A stretch of DNA of 64,000 nucleotides from an uncultured Gammaproteobacteria bacterium (GTDB lineage: Bacteria > Pseudomonadota > Gammaproteobacteria > Rariloculales > Rariloculaceae). Where the stretch lies: NCBI GenBank assembly GCA_946887385.1, contig CAMPKU010000002.1, forward strand, positions 5,199 through 69,198, read 5' to 3'. The notes under the pieces were generated by a model. The model made no database searches. It saw only the letters and a list, made by a program, of their open reading frames with translations, and was not told the origin of the DNA. Position 1 is the stretch's first letter, and each line of letters opens with the position of its first letter. Made by a program: the position numbers and the translations under genes. This document shows, in pieces, positions 35,102-43,781 of the stretch.

Positions 35102-36649
35102 ATGCGTAGTTTTTTTTGGTCGATTGCGGTCCCGGCGGCTTTGTTCGCCGGTTGTGAGCAAGCTTCTGAAGTCGTGGCTCCGGCCATTTATGACGCCGCT
35201 GCGGTCGAAACCCGAAGCATCGAGGTTACGGTCGACGCGGCCGGTGTCGTCGAGCCCGAATCCACGGTCGAGGTGAAGTCGAAGGCGTCCGGCGAGGTGC
35301 TCGCGGTGCACGGCGAGACCGGCGACGTCGTCGAGGCCGGCCATTTGCTCATCGAGATCGACAAGCGCACACCGCGCAACCGCCTGTCGGAGACCGAAGC
35401 CGCGCTGTCGGCGGCTCAAGCCCGTCGTCAGATCGCGCAAACGCAAATGGAGCGCGCGGCCGCGCTGTTCAAGTCGCAAACGCTCACGCAGGCCGATTAC
35501 GAGCAAACCCAGCTCGAGTTCGCGAACGCGGAATCGCAGGTGGTGAGCACGAAGGTGGCCGTCGAGAACGCGCGCATCACGCTCGATGACACGGACGTGC
35601 GCGCGCCGATCACGGGCACCATCATCGAGAAGACGGTGGAGCCGGGAACGGTGATCGCGTCGACCACCCAGAACGTGAGCGGCGGCACCACGCTGATGAA
35701 GATGGCCGACCTCACGACGGTGCAAGTGCGCACGCGCGTCGACGAAACCGACATCGGCAAGATTCAGCCCGGCATGCACACGCGTGTAACCGTGGCCGCG
35801 TATCCCAATCAACCGTTCGACGGCGAGGTCTTGAAGATCGAGCCGCAGGCCATCGTGGAGCAGAACGTCACGATGTTCTCGGTGCTCATCAAGATTGCGA
35901 ATCGCGGCGGGTTGCTGAAGCCCGGCATGAACGCCGACGTGCAGATTCAGATCGCCAACCGCGAGAACGTGCCCGCAGTGCCGACGGCGGCCTTGCGTGC
36001 CGATACCGACGTGACGCTCACGGCGGCCATGCTCGGCGTCGACGAGAACGTGCTGCGCAAGACGATTTGGCCCGAAGGCGCCCCGGCCGGCGCGCAGGCG
36101 AAGAACATCGTCTCGATCGGTGGCCGCGACATCGAGCTGCCCGCGGGCGTCGACGCCGCGCAAGTGACGGCGCTGATGCAAAAGCGGCAGAGCGGCCAAG
36201 AGCTTTCGGCCGAGGACCGCGCGCTGATGCGCAGGGTCTTCGAGCAGTCCGGCGGCTTTCCCGGCGGCGGTGGCGGCGGCGGTTTCGGCAACGGCGGACC
36301 TCCGGGCGGAGGGCAAGGTGGCGGCGGGTTCTTCGCGGGCGGCGGCGCGCCCCAGCAGCCTGTGGCTGCGCGCGGCTCCGATTATCTTTTTGGCGGCGAG
36401 TACTGGGTGGTTGCGCTGCGCGACAATCAAACCGTGCCCGTGCTCGTAAAGACGGGCCTCACGGATCTCGAGTACAGCGAGGTGGTGTCGGGCCTCGAGC
36501 CGGGCGACGAAGTGCTGCTCTTGCCGAGCACGAGCCTCTACGAGCAACAGGAGCGCTTGCAGGAGTTCATCAACCAGCGCTTCGGCTCGTCGACGCCGTT
36601 CCAGCAACCGCAGCAGAACCAGAACGCCGCGCGCTTCCTGTTCCGCTAA
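35102..36649 (+). CDS. HlyD/MacA-type periplasmic adaptor protein
   Basis: This 515-residue membrane-fusion protein has an N-terminal export signal ending LFAGC, a marginal lipobox with Cys18. The biotinyl-lipoyl half-motifs are VEVKSKASGEVLAVHGETGDVVEAGHLL and DVRAPITGTIIEKTVEPG, separated by an alpha-hairpin (about residues 96-155). A beta-barrel domain follows (MADLTTVQVRTRVDETDIGKIQPGM). Unusual is a Gly-rich insertion at about 384-420 before the membrane-proximal domain. It is coupled to the MacB-like ATPase and would bridge an inner-membrane permease to an outer-membrane channel, but neither is encoded next to it. Confidence 0.9.
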   Translation: MRSFFWSIAVPAALFAGCEQASEVVAPAIYDAAAVETRSIEVTVDAAGVVEPESTVEVKSKASGEVLAVHGETGDVVEAGHLLIEIDKRTPRNRLSETEAALSAAQARRQIAQTQMERAAALFKSQTLTQADYEQTQLEFANAESQVVSTKVAVENARITLDDTDVRAPITGTIIEKTVEPGTVIASTTQNVSGGTTLMKMADLTTVQVRTRVDETDIGKIQPGMHTRVTVAAYPNQPFDGEVLKIEPQAIVEQNVTMFSVLIKIANRGGLLKPGMNADVQIQIANRENVPAVPTAALRADTDVTLTAAMLGVDENVLRKTIWPEGAPAGAQAKNIVSIGGRDIELPAGVDAAQVTALMQKRQSGQELSAEDRALMRRVFEQSGGFPGGGGGGGFGNGGPPGGGQGGGGFFAGGGAPQQPVAARGSDYLFGGEYWVVALRDNQTVPVLVKTGLTDLEYSEVVSGLEPGDEVLLLPSTSLYEQQERLQEFINQRFGSSTPFQQPQQNQNAARFLFR

Positions 36650-36653
36650 CGTC

Positions 36654-37508
36654 GTGTCTCGCGAGCGGCGCTTCGAGCTTCCGGGGCTCGCGCTGGCGGC
36701 CGAGATCTGGGGCGAACCCGGCGAACGGCCGATTCTCGCTTCGCATGGCTGGCTCGACAACGCCGGCAGCTTTGCGTTGCTCGCGCCCCTGTTGCCCGAG
36801 TGCGAAATCGTGGCGCTCGACCTCGCCGGCCACGGGCGGAGCGATTCGCGCTCGCCCGACTCCTCGTACAACTTGTGGCAGGACGTCGGCGATTTGCTCG
36901 ACGTGGCGGACATGCTCGGGTGGCAACGCTGTACGCTGCTCGGCCATTCGCGCGGAGCGGCGATCTCGATGCTCTTCGCCGCAGCGTTTCCCGAGCGCGT
37001 TAACGCGCTCATTCTGCTCGAGGGCGGTTTGCCGCTGACGGCCGAGGCCGAAGACGCGCCCGAAGGTCTGGCACGAGCGCTGCGCGAAACGCGCGCGTTG
37101 CGCGGTAGAGCCGGCCGCGTGTTCCCGCAACGAGAAACCGCGATCGCGGAGCGCGTCGCCGGCTTTTCGAAAGTCACCCCGCAAGCCGCCGAGGTGCTCG
37201 CCCGCCGCTCGCTGCGGGCGGTGCCGGGCGGCTATCAATGGCATGCCGACCAGCGGCTGAAGGCGCAGTCGGAGCTCAGATTCACGGCGGAGCACGTGCG
37301 CGCCTTCGCGCGCCGCGTAACGGCGCCGGTGCTGCTGCTGTTCGCCGCCGAAAGCCCGTTCGCCGGCCGGCCGCTCTACCGCGAAATGCCGCAACTGTTC
37401 GCCGACATCGAGGTTCACCGCCTACCGGGCGGGCACCACTGCCACCTCGAGGGCGCCGAGGCCGCGATCGCGGAACGCATCCGCACATTTTTCGCGCGGC
37501 GCGCCTAG
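36654..37508 (+). CDS. Alpha/beta-hydrolase fold protein
   Basis: This 284-residue alpha/beta hydrolase has the oxyanion region SHGWLDNAGSF, the nucleophile elbow GHSRGA (serine), and a C-terminal histidine in GGHHCHLEG. The pattern resembles MEST- or serine-hydrolase-like esterases. It starts with GTG at 36654, four bases after the adaptor stop, so it may sit in the same transcript. The substrate is unknown; no chemical partner is suggested by the neighbours. Confidence 0.85.
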   Translation: MSRERRFELPGLALAAEIWGEPGERPILASHGWLDNAGSFALLAPLLPECEIVALDLAGHGRSDSRSPDSSYNLWQDVGDLLDVADMLGWQRCTLLGHSRGAAISMLFAAAFPERVNALILLEGGLPLTAEAEDAPEGLARALRETRALRGRAGRVFPQRETAIAERVAGFSKVTPQAAEVLARRSLRAVPGGYQWHADQRLKAQSELRFTAEHVRAFARRVTAPVLLLFAAESPFAGRPLYREMPQLFADIEVHRLPGGHHCHLEGAEAAIAERIRTFFARRA

Positions 37509-37573
37509 CCCGCGAATTGTCCGCGGCTTGCCGAGGGGCTAGAGTCGAGCGCTCGCCACCCGGAGCGCTATCC

Positions 37574-38566
37574 ATGAAAGTTTTCCTCGTCGCCAAGGGG
37601 TCCACGGGATTCGACGGCCTCAAGCGCGCCGAACGAGAGCCCCCGACGGCGGGGCCCGGCGAAGTTCTGGTGCGCCTGCGCGCGGCGTCGCTGAATTTCC
37701 GCGATCTCGCGGTCGTCGCCGGCAAGTACTTTCGCGGCCCGCTCACGCACGACACGATCCCGCTGTCGGACGGTGCCGGCGAGGTCGCTGCCGTCGGCCC
37801 GGGCGTCACGCAGCTGAAGGTCGGCGAGCGCGTGGTGGCCACGTTCACGCAGGGCAACCCGCCGGCCGCGTTGGGCTTCCCACTCGATGGCACGCTCACC
37901 GAATACGCCGTGTTTCCGGAAGCCGGGCTGCTCAAGCTGCCGCCGCACCTGTCGTTCGAGGAGGCCGCTACACTGCCGTGCGCCGGCGTGACCGTGTGGA
38001 ACGCGCTGATGCACGGGCCGCGTCCGCTGAAGCCCGGCGAGAGCGTGCTCGCGCTCGGCACGGGAGGCGTGTCGATCTTCGCGCTGCAGATCGCGAAGAT
38101 GGCTGGCGCGCGTGTGATCGTCACGTCGTCGAGCGATGCGAAGCTCGAACGCGCCCGAGCGCTCGGCGCCGATGACTGCATCAATTACAAGACCACGCCG
38201 GAATGGGACAAGAAGGTGCTCGAGCTCACCGACGGCCAGGGCGCCGAGCACGTCATCGACACAGGCGGCGTGGGCACGCTGCCGCGCTCGTACGTGGCCG
38301 TGGCGCCGAACGGGGTGGTCAACATGATCGGCGTCATGACGCGGCCCGAAGGCGACTTGAGCCCGTATCCGTTGATGACGAAGTTTGCGATGTTGCGCGG
38401 TATCTTCGTGGGCGCACGCGAGCATTTCGATGCGCTCATGAAAGCCGTGGCCGTCAACGAGCTGCACCCGGTCGTCGACAAGACGTTCGACTTCGACGCC
38501 GCTCCCGACGCCTACAAGTACCTGAAGTCGGCGCAGCATTTCGGCAAGGTCGTGATCCAGATCTAA
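37574..38566 (+). CDS. Zinc-independent MDR alcohol dehydrogenase / quinone oxidoreductase-like protein
   Basis: This 330-residue medium-chain dehydrogenase/reductase has the GroES-like N-terminal domain (FRDLAVVAGKYFRGPL, SDGAGEVAAVGPGVTQLKVGERVV) and a Rossmann domain with LALGTGGVSIFALQIAKMAGARVIVTSSSDAKLERARALGADDCINY. The GTGGVS nucleotide-binding turn suggests NADPH. The zinc ligands of true alcohol dehydrogenases (Cys/His cluster and structural four Cys) are missing, so a quinone or enone reductase is more likely. The ATG at 37574 opens the domain normally. Confidence 0.88.
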   Translation: MKVFLVAKGSTGFDGLKRAEREPPTAGPGEVLVRLRAASLNFRDLAVVAGKYFRGPLTHDTIPLSDGAGEVAAVGPGVTQLKVGERVVATFTQGNPPAALGFPLDGTLTEYAVFPEAGLLKLPPHLSFEEAATLPCAGVTVWNALMHGPRPLKPGESVLALGTGGVSIFALQIAKMAGARVIVTSSSDAKLERARALGADDCINYKTTPEWDKKVLELTDGQGAEHVIDTGGVGTLPRSYVAVAPNGVVNMIGVMTRPEGDLSPYPLMTKFAMLRGIFVGAREHFDALMKAVAVNELHPVVDKTFDFDAAPDAYKYLKSAQHFGKVVIQI

Positions 38567-38644
38567 GCGGCGCGTTTCGCGTGCGCCGGGCGCGCAGAGT
38601 CGCGCTCGGCGAGCGGCATGTCACCCATTAACCCCGAGGACCTG

Positions 38645-40546
38645 ATGCACGAATTGAAGCTGCGGCCAAGCCGCCGGTGTTTCCGAGCCGTCTCGGCGGT
38701 CGCGTTGATCGCGTGCTCTGCTTCGCCGGACTTGGGCCACGCCCAGAGCACGGCAGCCGAGCGCTCCGAGGAGATCGTGGTCACTTCGAGCCTGATCGCG
38801 CAACCGCGGCGGCAGATCGGCACCGCGGTGTCCGTCATCGATTTCGAGGACATCGAGCTGCGCGGTTACACGGATCTCGCCGACGTGCTGCGCACGCAGC
38901 CGGGCATCGGCGTGAGCAACACGGGCGGGCCCGGCAAGCCCACGTATCTGCGCATTCGCGGCGAGGAGGGTTACCGCACACTGCTCATGATCGACGGCGT
39001 GAAGGCTTTGGATCCCAGCAGGACGCAGGCCGCGCCGAGCTTCGACAATTTGCTGACGACGAGCGACTTGCAGCGCATGGAGGTGCTGCGCGGGCCGCAG
39101 GGCTTCATCTACGGTGCGGATGCGGGCGGGGTAGTCAACGTGCTCACCAAGCGCGGGAACGGCGCTCTTGGCGGCCAGCTCGGCATCGAGCGCGGCGAAT
39201 ACGCGCTGCGCAAGCTCGACGGCGCGGTGTCGGGCGGCGGCGAAGGCGGCGACTATTTTTTCTCCGTGACCGATCTTGAAACCGACGGATTCAATGCGCA
39301 GACCGACGACACGGTGCTGCGCGACGATGACGGCGCCGACAACACCACGCTTCACGCGAAGCTCGGCTGGAACGCATCCGACAACGTGCGGCTGCAGCTC
39401 GTGGCGCGCGACATCGACGCGGCGACGGCCTACGACGGTTGCGGCTTCCCCACGGTGCACGACTGCGAAGGCACCACCGAGCAGACCACATACAAGATTT
39501 CGGCCGACATTGCGGGCGGCGATTTCACGAACGCCATCGGCTACAGCAGCATCGACGTCGCCCGTGCCGACTTCGCGCAAGGCGTGCCGGCATTCGCCGC
39601 GGATGGACAGCTCGACCGGTTCGAGTACACGGGCAGCTACCAATCTTTCGACGCGCTGTCGCTCGTCTACGGCCTCGATCTACAGGACGAGTCGCTCGTC
39701 GACGGCGGCGCCGTGCGCAGCCGCAGTCAGAGCGGTTACTACGTCGAATACCAGGGCGCATTCGAAGACGCGTTCTTCGTCGCGCTTGGCGCGCGCTACG
39801 ACGACAACGACGACTTCGGGTCGCACACGAGCACGCGCCTCAGCCTGGCGTATGTGCAGGATCTCGGCGCCGACCGGTCGATCAAATACCGGAGCAGCAT
39901 CGGCACGGGCTTTCGAGCGCCGAGCTTGTACGAGATCGCCTACAACGCCGGTCCGTTCTCGTTTCCGCCCGCCGCCGGCTTTGCGCTGGCGGAAGAGACG
40001 AGTCGAGGCTACGACGTGGGCATCGAGTACGACGCCGCGAACGGCCTGCACCTCGAAGTCACGTACTTCGATCAAGACATCGAAGACGAAATTTTCTTCG
40101 ATCTCGATACCTTTTCGGGCTATCTCCAGTCCCCCGGCAAGAGCACGTCGAAGGGCATCGAGGTGGCTGCCGACATTCCGATCAACGAGCGTTGGGTGCT
40201 GCTCGCGAACTGGACTCACAACGACGCGCAGAACACGACGAACCAGCAGCGGCTGCGCCGCCCGAAGAATCAGGCCAACGTGGGTGTGCTGTACCAATCG
40301 GCGAGCGAACGATTCGCGTTCGTGGCCAACTACCGTTTGGCGCGCGATGCCATCGATAGCGTGAGCGGCACCATCGTCTCGCTCGAGGACTACGACGTGC
40401 TCGACGTCTCGTTGAGCTACGACGTGTCGGACGCCTTGGAGCTCTACGGCCGCGTGCAGAACGCGGCCGACGAACGCTATCAGGAAGTTCGCGGCTTCAA
40501 CGCGGCCGAGCGGTCGATCTACGGCGGCGCTCGGCTGCGCTTTTGA
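38645..40546 (+). CDS. TonB-dependent outer-membrane receptor (BtuB/CirA-like)
   Basis: This 633-residue receptor has a signal peptide (first 30 or so residues, ending GHAQ), a TonB-box-like EEIVVTSS, and a plug domain with LADVLRTQPGIGVSNTGGPGKPTYLRIRGEEGYRTLLMIDGVKA and MEVLRGPQGFIYGADAGGVVNVLTKRG. A 22-strand barrel closes with a terminal Phe (ARLRF). The size is typical of small-siderophore, vitamin B12 or metal receptors. The ATG at 38645 is preferred over 38618 because GAGGA lies four bases upstream of it. It is followed by metal-uptake genes, so a zinc, nickel or metallophore ligand is possible, but this is inference only. Confidence 0.9.
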   Translation: MHELKLRPSRRCFRAVSAVALIACSASPDLGHAQSTAAERSEEIVVTSSLIAQPRRQIGTAVSVIDFEDIELRGYTDLADVLRTQPGIGVSNTGGPGKPTYLRIRGEEGYRTLLMIDGVKALDPSRTQAAPSFDNLLTTSDLQRMEVLRGPQGFIYGADAGGVVNVLTKRGNGALGGQLGIERGEYALRKLDGAVSGGGEGGDYFFSVTDLETDGFNAQTDDTVLRDDDGADNTTLHAKLGWNASDNVRLQLVARDIDAATAYDGCGFPTVHDCEGTTEQTTYKISADIAGGDFTNAIGYSSIDVARADFAQGVPAFAADGQLDRFEYTGSYQSFDALSLVYGLDLQDESLVDGGAVRSRSQSGYYVEYQGAFEDAFFVALGARYDDNDDFGSHTSTRLSLAYVQDLGADRSIKYRSSIGTGFRAPSLYEIAYNAGPFSFPPAAGFALAEETSRGYDVGIEYDAANGLHLEVTYFDQDIEDEIFFDLDTFSGYLQSPGKSTSKGIEVAADIPINERWVLLANWTHNDAQNTTNQQRLRRPKNQANVGVLYQSASERFAFVANYRLARDAIDSVSGTIVSLEDYDVLDVSLSYDVSDALELYGRVQNAADERYQEVRGFNAAERSIYGGARLRF

Positions 40547-40549
40547 GGG

Positions 40550-40927
40550 TCAAATCACCCCGTCGGGGCGCCCGCCGAGCTTCTTGCCGTCGGGCAGCGT
40601 GACCGAGATGTACTGTCCGCCTTTCTCGTCATTGCGCAGCGGGTACACGTCGACGCTGATCGTGTCGCCGGTTTTCAGCGTCGTGGAGCGCCAGCCCTGA
40701 CGCGCGAGGTGGCTCGCGGGGTCCATCTCGATGCTCCAGTTCGCAACCTTGCCGTCGGCGTCTGCGATGTCGATGTGAATCCACGAGTGCGGATTGCCCC
40801 AGCGGAACTCCGTGACGACGCCCGTCAGTGTGACCTGCCGCGTGCGGTCGAACACGATCGGCGAGTGGTGCGCGAGCGCAGCGCCGGCGGTGACCAGGAA
40901 AACCAGGGTGGCGACTAGGTGCTTCAT
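40550..40927 (-). CDS. Small secreted DUF6152-like protein
   Basis: This 125-residue protein has a signal peptide (MKHLVATLVFLVTAGAALA) and a compact beta-rich domain: HHSPIVFDRTRQVTLTGVVTEFRWGNPHSWIHIDIADADGK, ending YISVTLPDGKKLGG. The F-W-G-N-P-H pattern is the hallmark I associate with the DUF6152 family. The double His after the signal site could bind metal. It lies three bases from the TonB receptor's end, on the opposite strand, and 10 bases downstream of another secreted protein gene on its own strand. Function unknown. Confidence 0.75.
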   Translation of the reverse strand: MKHLVATLVFLVTAGAALAHHSPIVFDRTRQVTLTGVVTEFRWGNPHSWIHIDIADADGKVANWSIEMDPASHLARQGWRSTTLKTGDTISVDVYPLRNDEKGGQYISVTLPDGKKLGGRPDGVI

Positions 40928-40937
40928 GAGCGTCCCT

Positions 40938-41729
40938 CTAGCGAATCAGCGATTGCGACGACGTGGCGGGTAAGTTCTCGTTCAAGTCCGGTGTGCACTC
41001 GACCTCGTAAATATCGACGTCGTGCAGGCGGTTGAAACGCTTCGTGGTTTTCCACTCGCCTTTGAACGTCTTCGGGTCCGTCATCGTGTACTCGACCTCG
41101 AGCGTTTCACCGTCCTCGATCATGCGAATGCGCTCGACGATGTGCAACGCGTCGCTGGCGGGGATGCTGGCACCGCCCTGGTCGAGCCAGTGATGGTGCC
41201 CCGGGAAGTACTTGGTGTCGACGACGAGCGTGTCGCCCTCCCACCGGCCGATCGACTCGCCGTTCCAGCTCGGTACCACGATGTCGGGATCGCTGTGCTC
41301 GCGGCCGTCGGTATAGATGATGCGCAGACTGTTCATGAAATTCTGGATCATGAAGATGGCCGTGGGCTGCTGGAGCGCCACGAACGGATGCACGCGCGTC
41401 ATGATCAGCGGCATGCCGGCGGGCCAGCATTGGCCGATGTCGTCGCGGTATACCTTGTTCTCGGCGGCTGCTTGCCGGCCGGCGTCGTAGTGCACCTGGG
41501 CCTCGGGTGTCAGCTCGAACATGGGCGGCACGAACTTCCAGGACTGGGGCCCGCGCAGCTCGTGCTGCCAGGTGCCCGTCATGTCGAACGGCGCCGCAGG
41601 CCGCGGCTTCGCCAGGTTGGCTGGGGACAGGGCCCCGGGCTGAACCGGCACGTCGGATTGGGCCGTGGTCGCCCCGGCCGCCAGCAGGCCCAGCACCGCC
41701 AGAACCGACGAGAATCGCAATACGGTCAT
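40938..41729 (-). CDS. Secreted protein of unknown function
   Basis: This 263-residue protein starts with a signal peptide (cleavage likely after TTAQ). Apart from regular beta-rich patterns such as MTGTWQHELRGPQSWKFVPP, VPSWNGESIGRWEGDTLVVDTKYF and ERIRMIEDGETLEVEYTMTDPKTF, I recognise no domain. The latter pattern (SIGRWEGDTLVVDT...LHIVERIR) is common in secreted proteins paired with DUF6152 genes in proteobacteria. It probably forms an operon with the DUF6152-like gene downstream, and it is divergent from the metal-uptake operon with a palindrome in between. Confidence 0.75.
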   Translation of the reverse strand: MTVLRFSSVLAVLGLLAAGATTAQSDVPVQPGALSPANLAKPRPAAPFDMTGTWQHELRGPQSWKFVPPMFELTPEAQVHYDAGRQAAAENKVYRDDIGQCWPAGMPLIMTRVHPFVALQQPTAIFMIQNFMNSLRIIYTDGREHSDPDIVVPSWNGESIGRWEGDTLVVDTKYFPGHHHWLDQGGASIPASDALHIVERIRMIEDGETLEVEYTMTDPKTFKGEWKTTKRFNRLHDVDIYEVECTPDLNENLPATSSQSLIR

Positions 41730-41817
41730 AACATCCCCTGAAAGCTGGCAGTTAGACTACCTGCGGGACGCCCCGCTGTGAACCATAGGCCGGCGGCGGC
41801 CCTCAAGCGGCTGCGTT

Positions 41818-41835
41818 AACAGTTAGCTAACCGTT
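41818..41835. promoter_or_regulatory. Candidate operator palindrome AACaGTTAGCTAACcGTT
   Basis: An 18-base near-perfect palindrome with a 10-base perfect core GTTAGCTAAC lies in the 182-base divergent gap between a secreted protein gene and the metal-uptake operon. It is AT-richer than its surroundings and centrally placed, which suits a regulator site. I cannot assign a regulator; metal-responsive Fur/Zur-type control is plausible given the operon. Confidence 0.4.
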
Positions 41836-41911
41836 GATGACTTACGGATCAGTTTGGCGTCGCCGACAATACCTTACCGCTCGACCGCGCCCTACCGCGA
41901 GGAAACCCCAC

Positions 41912-42229
41912 ATGAACAGGCCAGGACTGGTATTGGCGTCCTTCCCGCTATTGGCGCTGGCCGCGGCGGCCTACGCCCACAACGCGATCTGCGACTGCTA
42001 CGACAACGGCGACGGCACGATCACCTGCGAAGGCGGCTTCAGCGACGGCGGCAAGGCCGCCGGGGTTCCGCTGCGGGTGGTCGATGCGGCCGGCAAAGTG
42101 CTGATCGACGGCGCCATGAGTGCCGAGAGCGACTACACCTTCAAGAAGCCGGCGGGCGACTTTCGCGTCGAGTTCGACGCGGGGCAGGGCCACGTGGTCA
42201 CCATCGATGGCCGCGACATTGAAGAGTAG
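41912..42229 (+). CDS. Small periplasmic protein of the metal-uptake operon (NikL-like)
   Basis: This 105-residue protein has a signal peptide (MNRPGLVLASFPLLALAAAA) and a mature form that begins HNAICDCYDNGDGTITCEGGFSDGG. Three cysteines and a His close to the mature N-terminus could bind a metal. The rest (AAGVPLRVVDAAGKVLIDGAMSAESDYTFKKPAGDFRVEFDAGQGH) resembles the Ig-like carrier parts of additional periplasmic components of nickel/cobalt transporters. The ATG at 41912 has GAGGAAA upstream. The stop overlaps the start region of the next gene. First gene of the operon. Confidence 0.7.
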   Translation: MNRPGLVLASFPLLALAAAAYAHNAICDCYDNGDGTITCEGGFSDGGKAAGVPLRVVDAAGKVLIDGAMSAESDYTFKKPAGDFRVEFDAGQGHVVTIDGRDIEE

Positions 42230-43052
42230 CCGGCGCACGGCGGCGCTGCTGGCCGGCGCTGCGCTTGGCGGGCTCGGAAGCGCGGCCGAAGCGCACTTTC
42301 AGCTCCTCTACACGCCCGAGGCGGCCCTGAACGAGTCTGCTGCCCTCGAGCTCGCCCTCGTGTTCTCCCACCCGTTCGACAACGGTTTCACCATGGACAT
42401 GGGGCAGCCCGAGGCGTTTTACGTGGTGAGTCAGCGCGGCGAGGCTGAGCCCCGCACCACGGACCTCATGCAGTACCTCGAGCCGATCGAGTGGTCGGGT
42501 GTCGAGACCCAAGCCGCGGCCTTTCTGGCTCGGCCGCCGCGCGCGGTGACGCGCTCGCTCGGCGATTACACGTTCGTCTTGCGGCCGGCGCCCTATTACG
42601 AGGCGCAGGAGGACAAGTACATCCAGCAGATCACGAAAACCGTCGTGAACGTCGGCGGCATTCCCGGCGCGTGGGACGAGCCCCTCGGTTTGCCGGTCGA
42701 GATCATGCCGCTCGACAAGCCCTATGCGAACTGGGTCGGCGGGGTGTTTCGCGCCGTCGTGCTCGCCGGCGGCGAACCGGTGCCGCACGCCGAGGTGGAG
42801 ATCGAATACTTGAACCACGAGCCGCAAATCGAAGCTCGCCGCTTCGACCCGCAAGGCAAGGTTGCGGCACCCCAGGATTCCTTCAAGACGCTGAGCATTC
42901 GCGCCGACGCCGCGGGTCAGATCATCATCGGCCTGCCGAAGGCCGGCTGGTGGGGCATCTGCGCGCTCGATTTGGACGACGGAGAGCAGCACGAGGGCAA
43001 GGAGCTTTCCGTGGATGCCGTGCTATGGATCAAAGCGACGGATATGAAGTGA
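42207..43052 (+). CDS. DUF4198 (NikK-like) periplasmic metal-uptake component
   Basis: This 281-residue protein has an Arg-containing signal (SSRRTAALLAGAALG) and a mature region typical of DUF4198 proteins: HFQLLYTPEAALNESAALELALVFSHPFDNG, followed by DYTFVLRPAPYYEAQEDKYIQQITKTVVNVGG. A C-terminal LPKAGWWGICAL completes the pattern. The family includes the NikK additional component of nickel ECF transporters. The ATG at 42207 overlaps the preceding gene by 23 bases; a TTG at 42219 is an alternative start. It probably delivers a divalent metal to the transporter encoded downstream. Confidence 0.78.
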   Translation: MAATLKSSRRTAALLAGAALGGLGSAAEAHFQLLYTPEAALNESAALELALVFSHPFDNGFTMDMGQPEAFYVVSQRGEAEPRTTDLMQYLEPIEWSGVETQAAAFLARPPRAVTRSLGDYTFVLRPAPYYEAQEDKYIQQITKTVVNVGGIPGAWDEPLGLPVEIMPLDKPYANWVGGVFRAVVLAGGEPVPHAEVEIEYLNHEPQIEARRFDPQGKVAAPQDSFKTLSIRADAAGQIIIGLPKAGWWGICALDLDDGEQHEGKELSVDAVLWIKATDMK

Positions 43053-43065
43053 CGGGAGTCGAGCT

Positions 43066-43779
43066 TTGACAGCCACGACCTACGATGTGAAACCCGCCGG
43101 CAGCCGCTTCGAAGGCTGGTTGCTGGCCGCGGTCGCGCTCGCGGTGGTGGCTGTGTTGGCGCTCTACGTGCAAGCGAACGGCCGCGCCAACGCCGCCGCG
43201 CCGCTCTACGACTGGCAGATCAGCGCGTTCGACGGCCTAACCGGCGCGGATCAGGCGATTTACAACTCGCTGTACACCGTGAAGGACGAGATTCCGCTGA
43301 TTTACGACGACATCAACATGTTCAACGAGCCCGGCCAGAAATTTCGTTGGCCGAACCTCGACGACTTTACGGATTTTCTGCTGCCGCCGTTCTACCGAGA
43401 CACGAGCTGGGAGCAGAACGGATCGCTGCAATGGTCGCTCTTCGAGCCGCTGGCCGAGGGCGAGATGCAGGGCTCCACGATGTACCTCGGCACCGACGGC
43501 CGTAGCCTAAGCCAAGGTTCGTTCCTGCTGATCATCGGCCACGTGCACGCGGGCTTTCAGAACAACAACGCAATCGTGATTTGGTACAACGAGAAGAACC
43601 ACGTCGAAATGCCCGAAAGCGGCTTTCGCGACAAGCTGATCCTGCAAGGATGGCGCGAGGTGGTGCCGTACAGCGGGGATCTCGAGGTGAAGCGCCTGTT
43701 CGGCGAGCCGGCCGGCGATGCCGCCGGCGACGGCTCCGAGAACATCGACGGGCTGCTCGAAGGGATATTCGGAGAATAG
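43066..43779 (+). CDS. Membrane-anchored protein of the metal-uptake operon (possibly DUF6162)
   Basis: This 237-residue protein has one N-terminal membrane span (GWLLAAVALAVVAVLALYV) and a periplasmic domain: DWQISAFDGLTGADQAIYNSLYTVKDEIPLIYDDIN, and later GSFLLIIGHVHAGFQNNNAIVIWYNEKNHVEMPE. Histidines at IGHVHAG could be metal ligands. It begins with TTG at 43066 after GGGAG. I believe it belongs to the DUF6162 family found in zinc-type ABC operons, but this cannot be verified here. It ends two bases before the binding-protein ATG. Confidence 0.6.
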   Translation: MTATTYDVKPAGSRFEGWLLAAVALAVVAVLALYVQANGRANAAAPLYDWQISAFDGLTGADQAIYNSLYTVKDEIPLIYDDINMFNEPGQKFRWPNLDDFTDFLLPPFYRDTSWEQNGSLQWSLFEPLAEGEMQGSTMYLGTDGRSLSQGSFLLIIGHVHAGFQNNNAIVIWYNEKNHVEMPESGFRDKLILQGWREVVPYSGDLEVKRLFGEPAGDAAGDGSENIDGLLEGIFGE

Positions 43780-43781
43780 CG

